Source: Ilyonectria destructans (taxonomy: Eukaryota > Ascomycota > Sordariomycetes > Hypocreales > Nectriaceae). From it: DNA of 64,000 nucleotides. A program made the translations under genes and the position numbers. Of this stretch, positions 41,495-51,565 are shown in pieces. How positions within the stretch are numbered: position 1 is the stretch's first letter; each line of letters opens with the position of its first letter. The notes under the pieces are model-generated. The model ran no database searches, was not told the DNA's origin, and saw only the letters and a program-made list of their open reading frames with translations. The stretch spans positions 372,001 to 436,000 of the forward strand of contig JAHEWK010000020.1 of assembly GCA_020740775.1 (NCBI GenBank), written 5' to 3'.

Positions 41495-43009
41495 AAATCG
41501 CTCCATATGCAGGAACACCCCGAGTCTCAAGACCATAAACAACCTTCTTGGTAATCTTCTCGTTTGCAATAATAATTACAGCCTCTGCCTTGAAACTTTG
41601 CACCAGATTGTACCCCATCTTGACTAGATCTGGGCGGCCAAATCTCTCGGTGTCATGAATAACTGCGTCAGGTATCTGGGCCTTGATAACATTGCACAGA
41701 TCCTCTCCAAACATTTGTTCTGGTCGAGATGTTGACCAAATCAGCTGTGTCGGGCAAGAAGGACTTTGAATGTGGCCCAATATGGGTCCGATGCCAGATC
41801 CAGTTGCGATCAGGACAACACGGTTGAAGAGAGTAGTGATACGCATAACGCCGCAAGTGGGAACTCCACGAGTCCAAATATGAGTCAGGTTCCTCTTTTA
41901 GTCATTGCCTTAGTCCAGTCGCCTGCGTTCGAGACAACGAGGGAATAGCCTTTGGGGCGACTATTTGCAGGCTCTGGAGCTGGGATGATGGCAAAGGAAT
42001 GCCACTCGAGCAGAGGACGCTTAGACAAGCGAGTAAACGACCCATTGACTGGGACCGTGTAGTCAAAATGAAGTCTAACGGCGTGGTCAGAGAGGACTTC
42101 TGCTTGAACAGGCACCTTTTGCAGAAAAACCCAAGACAAAGCGATGCTCGCAGTGGCAACAGTGAGGAGCCAGAATGAGGCTGACCGCACACAGGCGCCG
42201 CCCAAAAATGTGCTTGAGTCCTTGCTGTCGTTGCAGGTGAGGACCACTTGGGCCCAAAAGAGACCAAGCATGGCCCATCCAACAAAGCGATGTGTTTTCT
42301 CGAACAAATTATGGTGTGCTTTTCGGACTAATGGATACGCCATCAGGAACATAACGAAGAAGAGAGCCGAAAGCATCCAAGAGATGATATTTGCGGCCAG
42401 CGACTGATGGCCCCAGTTGGAGCATTTTGAAGTAATGCACACAACATCGCCAACGTTGGAAGCGAGGAGCCAGACACCGGCGCTGATTGCGGTGCCAGAG
42501 TGAACGCCACCAAGGTGATAAATCTTGGCGCACCGAGATCTGATGGCGAGTGACCAGGACTTAGGTACACTACACGTTATCATATATAGGGCATTGATGA
42601 CGAAGTCCTGTCGAATAAGAACGGAAAGAGCGAGGTTGATCGCTGTAACTGTACCTAGCCATTCTCTTTGGATACCAGAGAGAATGATTGCGAGAGCAGC
42701 AGCGATATTGAAGATGCCAACCAGAGTGAACAAGCGGCGATACACAATGAGGATGCGGTGTCGGAGACCCCGCATACGTTTACTTTGCCTCTTTTCAGGA
42801 ACCGCCGCTTCAAGGTCCATGCTCTCTTCAACAACAGTGGCTTCCGAGTCGGATTGCGAGTGGCTGATGACCGCAGGCTTAGGAGGAGCAATGACTTCTG
42901 TGGAGGTCTTCTCGGTGGAGGAGCTCTTCTCAGCCAAGGAATCCCCAGCTCTGAGGGCTTTCTTGTCGATTTTTCCATTGACAGTCATGGGGAATGAGTC
43001 CAGCGGCAA
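41484..43009 (-). pseudogene. NRPS-like enzyme remnant with membrane ferredoxin-reductase-type C-terminus
   Basis: Begins with the A10-type end of an adenylation domain (PMTVNGKIDKKAL). A Ser/Glu-rich linker, about six hydrophobic segments (such as LFTLVGIFNIAAALAIILSG and IISWMLSALFFVMFLMAYPL), and an FAD/NAD(P)-binding half with HFDYTVPVNGSFTRLSKRP, LIATGSGIGPILGHI and a terminal GAIWDS follow. This fusion of an adenylate-forming enzyme with a membrane reductase-like module is known in ascomycetes; its product is unknown to me. A single-base shift separates 41,885 from 41,884 onward (KAMTKRG* against THIWTRGVPTC). Upstream the adenylation domain is unreadable, with an in-frame TAG at about 43,028-43,030. 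Confidence 0.65.
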
Positions 43010-43029
43010 AAGGGAATGATCACTCCGCT

Positions 43030-43860
43030 AATGCGTAGTGATATCTTGGTTTATACTGAATGTGACAGTAACCCCACGAGTCCAGAATCAAGAAGACTTG
43101 ATAGACATCTTCAGCGCCGGGAACTGCAGTATCGTGCATGGATGCGCTCGGACGACGCGCAGCATCTAGAATTAGCGTAATCTTGACGATAGCTGGCGTG
43201 CCCATGAACAACACGGCTCACTAGCCTGTCAACGTCAGTTCCTGCAGCCCTGTTCAGCCACGAACCGGATGAAGCGAGATGGCTGGAATAAGGAGGGGTT
43301 GGTGACGTTTTTGGTTGGACAATAAGGGGTTGAGATTGCTCGCTGTGGCCCATTTGTGACAGGTCACACTAGGGTAAACAAAATCGTTCGAGGGAGTACG
43401 ACGGCGTGGTTTTCGGCCCCGCCCGTCACCGCCGAGACAGGACTTCACTAACCATAATAGCAATCTGCTTCAACCCAGCAGAGACAGATCGCCAATAGGC
43501 ATTTCCTACTCTAGTAATCAATAGACGGCAAGTCGAGCACACAGCGTCGTGGCGTAGCGTCGTGGCGTGCCGCCGGCTGTATGCGCTTAACCGTGTACAT
43601 GTCGTATGCCGAGTCGGTCAAAGACATGTCTGGCCTTGCTACGTGTGTCAATTGGTCGATATTCTGAGCCCGAATTTTTGGGGTCGCACAAGTATTTGAG
43701 CCAACAGACACTGGCAGACAAGAGTTGGTCCTTGGTGTACCCCCAAAATATTATCTCCAATTGGCAATTTAGCCATTCCAACCTCCACAACTCAGCTGAC
43801 TCCGGTCGCCCCCTCAGCATTCTACACACTATCTTTCTTCATTGCTTCTTCCGGGACTTC
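43030..43860. other. intergenic, decayed adenylation-domain sequence and promoter side of the hydratase relic
   Basis: Minus-strand scraps continue the adenylation domain weakly. The plus strand from about 43,740 has a pyrimidine-rich leader before ATG 43,864. Confidence 0.3.
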
Positions 43861-43863
43861 ACT

Positions 43864-44515
43864 ATGAGTCAAGAATTGATACGTGACTTCGCTCCCGCCG
43901 AAGGAGGACGAGTCCTCGCCTTCAACCGACCCACGAAGCGAAATGCACTCTCTGGCGAGCTGTTCTCAGTCTTTCTGGACAGGCTATCGCTCGCTGCAGC
44001 GGACAAGGCTGTGCGGGCTATCATTGTCACTGGTAGCAACATGTTTGTTTTCGGTAAATGCCCCACGGAAGCTTTGCGACCCCGGGAATTGAGCTGACAG
44101 GCCCTTATGATCACCGGATATCAAAGAGATCGCAGCGCTAGACGCTGAGGCCGCGTGGGGATGAGTGCCGTGCGCAAGTCTTTAATTGCGGCTATCGAGG
44201 GAATGGTGGTGAGTGGTATTGTTGACGCCACCTTTTGTTGAGTTCTCGATTTCTAAACTAGTTTCCAATCAACGGGTTCAGCTCGGCGGTGGCTTTGAAG
44301 TCGCCCTCATGGTACGACCAACAAACACTTTAGATTGGTCGCCCAGCGTGGGCATGCGATGGAAAATGTTGGGCTGACCGTCGAATCACAAAATAGTGTG
44401 ACCTAATATTTGCTTCTTCCAGCAGCACTTCGGATTGCTGGAGGTCACAATCGGCTTGATCCCCGGTGCTGGTGGCACTCGGTGGCTGACGAATACTGTC
44501 AGCAGGTTCAAGGTA
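43864..44515 (+). pseudogene. enoyl-CoA hydratase/isomerase relic
   Basis: Start MSQELIRDFAPAEGG, then VLAFNRPTKRNALSGELF, VRAIIVTGSNMFVFG, and after an intron-like gap DIKEIAALDAEAA, MSAVRKSLIAAIEGM, LGGGFEVALM and FGLLEVTIGLIPGAGGTRWL. These are the crotonase-fold motifs, including the GGG-x-E and IPG(A)GGT(R) oxyanion-hole blocks; the enzyme hydrates 2-enoyl-CoA in beta-oxidation. A deletion joins AEAAWG to a TGA/MSAV region, removing some ten residues, and the C-terminal third is absent. It diverges from the NRPS-like relic, so the two may be remains of one metabolic cluster. Confidence 0.65.
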
Positions 44516-44519
44516 TCCA

Positions 44520-45090
44520 CAGCCTCAACTGAAGACCATGTCAAGCCATGTCGAGCACATGGGCCCTGACTGAGCTGGCCCCAATTTAGCTCGGTCGCAA
44601 AACTTAACCACTCCTTCACAATCCACACCGTAAAAGCTACGGTGTATCGTAACGAACGAATTGGGAATCATCGTAACGGTAGCGTGAACGGCGGCCCTCT
44701 GCATGGGAACGACTTCCCAGGAAGCTGAGGACATAACACTAGACAGTCTTGCACATGATACCCTGCCACAGCCTCTAGACAGGACCAACCCTGATAGCCA
44801 GCACACGGTGTATGGCATTGTTCCGCCCCCTCTGTAATGCATGAACCCGAGTGCGATCAGGAAACGTTGCATTCTTGCGCTGGGTGCACCTCGGCTACGG
44901 AGTCGACTATTTCGTGTCAATTCATCTCGGGCGCCGCTGCGCCGGACGCCTTAGGTGATATTGATATTAGCTTAGGGCACACGATGTGACCAAATATGCT
45001 CCAATCTGATTCGAGCTGGCTGGGCCGACTTGTGAGCCGACAGTTCAGGACTTACCATGCGTTACCCCTCCACCGGTAAGACCCCTCTAC
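44520..45090. other. no supported gene
   Basis: Only shadow-like frames up to 131 codons (44,525-44,920 minus). The stretch leads to the left end of the second pogo-type element. Confidence 0.3.
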
Positions 45091-45094
45091 CGGT

Positions 45095-47209
45095 AAGCAA
45101 AAATAAAATTTCCCCATACAAAATGCCCAACTTCACTTGAACGGTGCTTGGCCAAAATTGAAGTTATTTACATGAAACAAGCTGTGTCTTATTGAGAGTT
45201 TCATACTGTTTCGTATTATGCTATTCCTTTTTACATTACATAAACGGTTTGGTCGCATGGCACTAATGTAAAATTTCTATCAATGCCTCCTCCACGAACA
45301 GTCCTCCCCAAAGCTTATAGAATTTTTATCTACACCAGCCTTCTATAATCGCCTTGAAAATGCCTCGAGTGTCTTATACAGAGGATGACATTATTGAAGC
45401 AATATTGGATGTCACAGATAACGGCCTCTCCCAGAACCAAGCCGCCCAGAAGCATGGCATGCCTCAGACGAGTCTTTCGGACCGATTAAGAGGTCTACCG
45501 TCAAAGTCTGAGGTCACCCATCCTGCCCAGCTGTTATCCAAGTCTCAGGAGTCCAGATTAGTCACCTGGATACTTCGACAAGAGGCCTTGGGCTATGCTC
45601 CTTCTCACAGTCAAGTTCGCGCCACCGTCGCTGCCCTCTTGAGACAACAAGTCCGGAAAAGGGTGATCGTTGCACACTGGATAGCCAGGTTCATGAAACG
45701 TCATCCAGCTATCAAGACGAAGATAGGAAAGCGCCAGGAGACCTCGAGATTCAATTCATTTACTCCAATGGCCGTCAATTGGTACTTTGATATCCGGGAG
45801 AGAGAGTATGGTTGGATCAAGCCTGGGAACACAGTTAATGTTGACGAGGGCGGTATCATGGCTGGATTTGGTGAGTATTTATCGTTTTTGCCACAGAACT
45901 CACTAACCCATTGTGAATCTAGGCTTGGATTCCTTGGTTATCGGCAGTAGCGATCCTAAGAAGAAGGCCTTCCTCAAAGGCTCTCAGTCCCGCGCTTGGA
46001 CTAGCTTTATCGAAGCCGTGACTGCAGATGGCCGTCTTCTGAAACCAGGGATTATTTTCAAAGGCAAAAAGCTTCAGCAGCAATGGTTTATCGATGAGTT
46101 CAAGAAGATAGCCGACTGGTATTTTATCACTTCTGAGAACGGCTGGACAGACAACCATATCGCAGTTGAGTGGCTCAGAGAGGTCTATCTGCCTCAAACA
46201 CGGCCAGAAGATGAGTCCGATGCCAGACTTATCATATTGGATGGCCATGGAAGCCATGTATCTGCAAGTATCTAACTGGTCTGGGTCATAAATATCGCTG
46301 ACTCAAAATCTAGGATGAGTGGATGGCTACGTGCTTTTTGAACAACGTATATTGTTGTTACTTGCCGGCACATTGCTCTCATGGCCTACAGCCACTGGAT
46401 AATGGCGTTTTCAATGCCTCCAAGGCTGCCTATCGCAAAGAACTCCAAAAACTGGCAAGCCTGACTGATTCTGCACCGGTGGATAAGGTCAACTTCATCA
46501 AGACTTATGCCAAAGCCAGGGAAGTGGGTATGACTCAGAAAAATATCCTCTCAGGCTGGAGAGTGACTGGAAATTGGCCAATTTCATGACATAAAGCCCT
46601 CATACATCCAGAGATTCAACCAGACAAGAAGGAAACTACGCCTGAATCAGAGGGTCTCAGGGACGGGCAACTCGACTCTGATAATACGCCAAAAACCAGC
46701 CGTCATATCAGAGATCTAGGGAAAAACAAGAGCCCTTCAACCAGAAGACGGTATTCTGTGATATCGAAAGGGTTTGAAGTCCAGGAGTCAAAGATAGCCT
46801 CCCTAAGCTCAAGAATCGCCAGTCTGGAGGAGGAAGTCGGCCGGTTGAGTAGAGGCAAGAGGAGAAAAGCCATACCCAATCCCAACAAGAAGTTCATGAC
46901 ATTAGCCGAGGCTCTAGTGGCTGGTGAGACTATTCCCGAGCCAATCCAAGCAAGTGAAGAGACGGAGGCTGTTGAGGATGTGATCGAGGGGGGAGGGATG
47001 CAGGAGGATGAAAGTTCAAATTCGGAGGCGGAAGAGTTACTCGTTGTACGCACTCGCTCAGGCCGCGAGGTTAAAAGGCCAAGAAAATATTAAAATATAT
47101 TGAATTCTAACCTGAGCACTGGAAATGAGTTTATTTTTGCTAATTTTGTTAAGTTTTTCTCATGAGGTTGAAAAAATGCATTTTGTATGGGGAAACTTTT
47201 TTTTTGCTT
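45095..47209 (+). mobile_element. second pogo-type DNA transposon, inner TIR preserved
   Basis: An inverted pair of about 32 bp (AAGCAAAAATAAAATTTCCC... at 45,095-45,126 and its partner at 47,178-47,209) differs at few positions and brackets a pogo-type transposase gene. Left of it a duplicated ACCGGTAAG motif (45,072-45,096) looks like outer TIR; the right side shows no match, so the outer right end is lost or rearranged. Confidence 0.7.
45354..47093 (+). pseudogene. pogo-type transposase, two introns, one premature stop
   Basis: Exon 1 45,354-45,870, exon 2 45,923-46,257, exon 3 from 46,314. Psq-type helix-turn-helix (GLSQNQAAQKHGMPQTSLSD), CENP-B-like region (GYAPSHSQVRATVAALL, WIARFMKRHPAIKTKIG), then DDE: VNVDEGGIMAG, LIILDGHGSH, HGLQPLDNGVFN. 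TGA at 46,587-46,589 stands where Trp fits (TGG to TGA). The same frame then continues to 47,093 with a Glu-rich coiled C-terminus. Introns are GTGAGT...TAG and GTATCT...TAG. First ATG at 45,354 or the internal one at 45,360. One transition is the only lesion seen. Confidence 0.75.
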
Positions 47210-47412
47210 ATCGATGGTGCCCGCAATTGCGTCGTAATCCGCTAAGACCACGTGACGACTTATCGCCCGCAAAACGCGGCCCGTGAAATCGTGTGAAATC
47301 GTGTGCGCGACGCCTGATAAGTGCATTTGATAAGTCCCCCCCCCCATTTATCAGGTCTCCAGCCTACCCAGCCTAAGAAAAACACCACGTCGAAGGCCCC
47401 CGATCGACCGAG

Positions 47413-49942
47413 ATGGCCGCCGACGACTCGTATACCGCCGCCGACGAGCGCGCCCGTGCCGCCCGGAGGGCGGGCCTCCAGGCGAAGAAGGACGAACAGC
47501 CGGCGAACACGGCGCGGAGTTACGCGGCGAAGCAGCGGGAGTGGAAGGCGCGTCCCCCGGCCGGCCCCCCCTTCCCCCTCCTTTTAAGTAGGACCCCCTC
47601 GGCGGCTAACAGACGAATACCTATAGGCCTGGTGCCATATTCCTCGGGCTGCAGCAGACGGCTCGCTCTATAGCTGGCCCGACGGCGAGCTCGTGACGCC
47701 GGACAAGCTGGCGGCGTGGCTCAAGGAGGATATCCTCTTACGACGCGTAGCGCCGCCGCAGAAGAAGCTACGGGCGCGGGGTAGGGGTAAGGGCAAAGGC
47801 GAGACCGTACAGCTACGGCAACAGCTTGAATAGGAGCAGCTTGAGGCTGCGGCCCTAGCAGAGGCCGAAAGTCTAGCCGAAGCCTTAGAGATCCCTCTGG
47901 CTGAGGCCGCCGAGCTGCTTGCGGACGACCGCGAGGGCTACGTGCCACCCACGGCCCTTGCGCCGGCTGCAGTAGACCTTACCGAAGGATCCCTGCTTAC
48001 GAGGGGCACTATCGACGCCTATGTCGCGGCTGTTATCGAGCTCTGGCGGCTCCAGGTGGCCCACGGTAACGCGAATATGGAGAACCCCCGGGGCGCCGCC
48101 GTACGAGGCTTCCTTGAGCAATGGGGCCGGCAGCGGGGGAAGTACGACCGTGCCTCCTTTAAAGACTGCGGGACTGACGGGATCCAGGCCGGCTATTCCC
48201 CCGATGAATGGCTTCGGATCCAGGATCTCCTTCTCAGCGGGGCTGCATATACGCCGCAAAACCTCCGTACGCGAGTCGACCTCCTCTTCGGCCACTACTA
48301 CCTCTTACGGGGGGAGAACCGCCGTAAGATGGAGCTTGCAGACCTATCCCTATTGGACTATCCGCCTTCGGAAGGCCCGACCCTCTGTGGTTGTCTTGTA
48401 AGCCTTTTACGAGACGGCAAGCTTAATAAGACGGCGAGGAAGGAGTTTATGGGCGCCCTCCGGCATAAGGACCCCTTATTCTGTACGCAAGGGGCCCTAG
48501 CGCAGCTCTTCTTCTGGCGCTGGCACGTCGCCGGCGAACCGCCCCCGTCCTTCCGGCGTCGTTAGGACTGGTATCGGATCAAGGTCCTCGTCGGACGGGA
48601 CTGCGAGCAGGAGCTCTCGTACCCGACGCAGCTATAAGAGACCTGGCGTATCTTCGGCGCCGCCGGCCTTATTGCGTCGAAGAAGACGCACCTCCCGCGC
48701 AGGGTAGGCGCCCAGGACGCGGAGACCCACGGCACGTCGCTCGCCCAGATCTCGCAGGCCGGCCGCTGGAACCAGAGCGTGCTCTGCCAGGCTTATCTTA
48801 CACACCTACCGCGCCAGTTCATGTGTATCGTCGCCGGCTTCTCGGCGTCCCCGGGGGACTACTTCCTCGCGGGTGCCGCCCACGAACCCCCTTATGTCTT
48901 ACAAAAGCAGCTCTGGCCGTGGATCGAGGAGTGGGAGCCCCGCTTTGAGGCGCGCGCGCGCCGGTAATGTTGGGCAGAAGGCGGCCTCGATGACGATGAT
49001 CTAGCTGCCGACGGCTTCCTTAAGCTTATGCGGCGCCTGCGTATAGTACTCTTGCAGGACCTGGCTGTCTTACAGCCCCGCTATCCGTCGCTACCCTTCT
49101 TCGCCTACGCCCCTTTTAACGGGCCCGAGTGGGACGAGTTCGCCGTCGCCATACGGTCCGACGCAGTAGGGGCTACGGAGCCGGTAAGCCTGCTCCTACA
49201 ACGCGCGCTGCCAGAGCTAAGCGGCGTCTTAGAGAGCACGCGCGAGGCCCTCTTACAGAATAGCCAGCGGCTCGCCATCCGGCTAGAGGCCCGGCTAGAG
49301 GGGATTCAGGGCGGCCTCGATGCCCTCCTCCAGGGCAAGGTCCCTATCACCTTTACCGGCTACTTCGGAGCCGGGCTAGCAGTGGCGCCGGCGCCGGCGC
49401 CGGCGCCGTTAACAGCTCCTCCCTTGAATCTCAATACGGCTCCGGCCCCGGCCCCAGCCCTAGAGCCTCTAGAACCGGGTATGCCCGTTATTACAGCCCT
49501 GGCTAAGGTCTTTACGGTGCGGGACGTCTGGAAGGAGTGGGAGGAAGGGATTGCGGGCCAGCCGGCCGTACGGGTGCTGGAAGAGATGTGGGGAAGCCGC
49601 TGGCGCCCGGGGAATGGGGTTAGGGTGCAGTTCTGTCGCCGGAAGGTGATCTGGGACGAGCTCTTGGCCCGTACGGCGTCCGGTAAGAGTGAGGAGGAGG
49701 CTGTTGCAGAGCTAGAGCTCTTACGCGCCGGCCGGAGCTTGAACCGGCTCGTTAACGAGCTGAAACAGCGCCGCCGGCGGGGTCAGAGTCAGGGCCAGGC
49801 CCAGCAGACACGAGTACAGGTAGGGACCCCCGTGCCCGATGACCCAGACTCAGGCCTGGGACCAGGTCCGACTCGGGGCCGGGGCCATCGGGGGCGCTCG
49901 GCCCGGCTAGGGAGGAGGCGGACCGCCCCTCGTCGACGGTAA
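47413..49942 (+). pseudogene. Crypton-like tyrosine recombinase with GCR1-type C-terminus
   Basis: GC-rich, unlike its surroundings. The first exon (MAADDSYTAADERARAARRA ... SYAAKQREWKA) is followed, after an intron-like gap, by YSWPDGELVTPDKLAAWLKE and a frame open to 49,942 apart from stops at about 47,831, 48,563, 48,635 and 48,965. Features: LLFGHYYLLRGENRRKM (candidate catalytic Arg), THGTSLAQISQAGRWN, then CQAYLTHLPRQFMCIVAGF with the candidate nucleophile Tyr, in Ndc10/Crypton-like context. The C-terminal VRDVWKEWEEGIAGQPAVR plus SRWRPG...FCRRKVIWDEL is a GCR1_C-type DNA-binding domain. Cryptons move by recombinase without RNA. The four stops mean it is inactive unless suppressed. Confidence 0.7.
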
Positions 49943-49944
49943 GC

Positions 49945-51085
49945 CGGCCATCTACTAGGGTCTTTATATATATATATATATATTTAGAAGACGTATTTTT
50001 AAAGATTAAAGAGCCATAAGGTTAGTGTATTATTATCTCGTAGTCCTTGCAGTAGAGCCAAGCCCCCCCTTATCCCTTCCCGACGCTACATACACAAATA
50101 TCTCGACAGCCAGTAGCCTAAACAACGCCACTCCTAGACTAAACGCACTGCCGGAGTGTAGCAGTCCCCCAGGCCCCGGAATGGCCTCGATTGAGTCGCT
50201 GGCTGTCGAGATATTCGCGTGCGCAGCGCCAGGCACTTATCAGGTGGTAGTTGTGTAATCGCATACGATTTCCCGAAATTACTCCGCAAAACGACCCCAC
50301 GATAAGTTCTGCTTATCGAACTTAGGATGGCCGAATATTCAAGAAACTTGGTACACTTTGGGATTATTGTTGCCTAGAGGCGGTCTAGAGCGGCAGAATA
50401 GCATGTGCTCTGAGATGCGCTTGTGAAGAAAAGAAATTGTCGGGGTTTCTTGGGGCCCGTGCAATCTGCTGAACTTCCTGAACTTCCCCCTCCTGACCTT
50501 AACTTTTATTGACATAGACTGGTGTGCACTCGCTATCAATTTGGATTATCACAATGAGTTTTGATCTCTGAATCCAGCTGAATATGAGACGATGCTGTTC
50601 TCAAGCCCGCAGCCCCAGTAAGTGTAGCCGGCATCAGCAAACTTCTGGTCAAGGCACTCGAGCATAGGCGAGTTCCAACCACTGGATGAGTATGACCTCA
50701 CGATGCCTGTCTGGCCAATGCCCGCTCGCGATCCAGCAAGGGGTAACCAGAATCTTGGGTCGGTGGGCAACAACCGAGTATCTCATCTCGCGCCCGTGTG
50801 CCCCAGGTCATCTTTCCCCCTCCCCTCAGTAAAAATTTTGTCGCCTCTTGTCCCACTGCGTCTCATCATATCGCTCGAATCCCGAGCTCGCTCCATGCCA
50901 CCACCGCTCGATTCCTCGTTTGCTCGTTGAGAACTTGTTGTAGGAGCGCAAAAGATGCGTTTCAAGCCGCCTCGTAACGCCTCACGACTCGCGCCGCAAT
51001 GTGCTGCTCCTCCCTTGGGTGCAAATGAACAATCCTGTCATCAACAATCTCGACATAGCTACAAACGACAACAAACGCGACGAGC
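49945..51085. other. Crypton downstream flank; no supported gene
   Basis: A TA dinucleotide run lies at 49,966-49,983. An inverted pair ATATCTCGACAGCCAG / CTGGCTGTCGAGATAT lies near 50,097-50,112 and 50,201-50,216, a 16-bp stem with about 90-bp loop. No gene is recognised. Confidence 0.4.
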
Positions 51086-51089
51086 AATG

Positions 51090-51215
51090 AACTGACTCGG
51101 GGGTGCGACGATATATGACCATGGCAAACTTCATGTGGGAAACAGCTACACTGAAGTCCACAACTACAACGAAGCGAACCGCAATCGATGCCTTGCCGAT
51201 CTGCGATTGCCTTAC
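51090..51215 (+). pseudogene. NOD-like receptor N-terminal fragment with HRAM-like motif
   Basis: Reads YDHGKLHVGNSYTEVHNYNE followed by [12 protein letters not shown], closely matching the start of the receptor at 51,566-54,095 ([28 protein letters not shown]). A TGA precedes the motif and similarity stops abruptly after RL, before the Walker A region. It is therefore a truncated third copy. Confidence 0.6.
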
Positions 51216-51217
51216 GA

Positions 51218-51345
51218 GACTTCCTCGGATCCAGCCTCCTCTGCAACTCGACTAGCTCTGATGTACAGGCGTCGAGCGAGTCGAGCAGTTTTCGGGAAGG
51301 AAACAAAGTACTATCGACGAGAGGGACCGCGGTATGGTGTAGTAG
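51218..51345 (-). pseudogene. receptor N-terminal domain-like fragment
   Basis: Minus strand reads LLDSLDACTSELVELQRRLD and PRKSRKAI, a helical pattern common in N-terminal domains (HeLo-like/SesB-like) of fungal NACHT proteins. It abuts the oppositely oriented fragment at 51,215, marking a rearrangement junction. Confidence 0.35.
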
Positions 51346-51565
51346 AGAAACAATAATTAGCTCGTTGGAAAAAATATACCCATTGTCAAGCATGCCACGC
51401 TTCCAAGTTCCCAGGTGATTACCTTCGCCGAGGAAGTAAGATGTAATATAAATACGCATCGACCCCTACGACCTTCTAAAGGAAAAGAGATTAAAAAAAA
51501 CATATGGAATGGAGGACTGATGGATCGATGGGCCAATACACCAGCCGACCGGTCAAGTGTGGCAC

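Noticed and set aside
47413..49942. Starship captain (DUF3435 tyrosine recombinase)
   Set aside because: The GCR1-type C-terminus and Ndc10-like blocks fit Crypton-type recombinases better; no cargo boundaries were seen.
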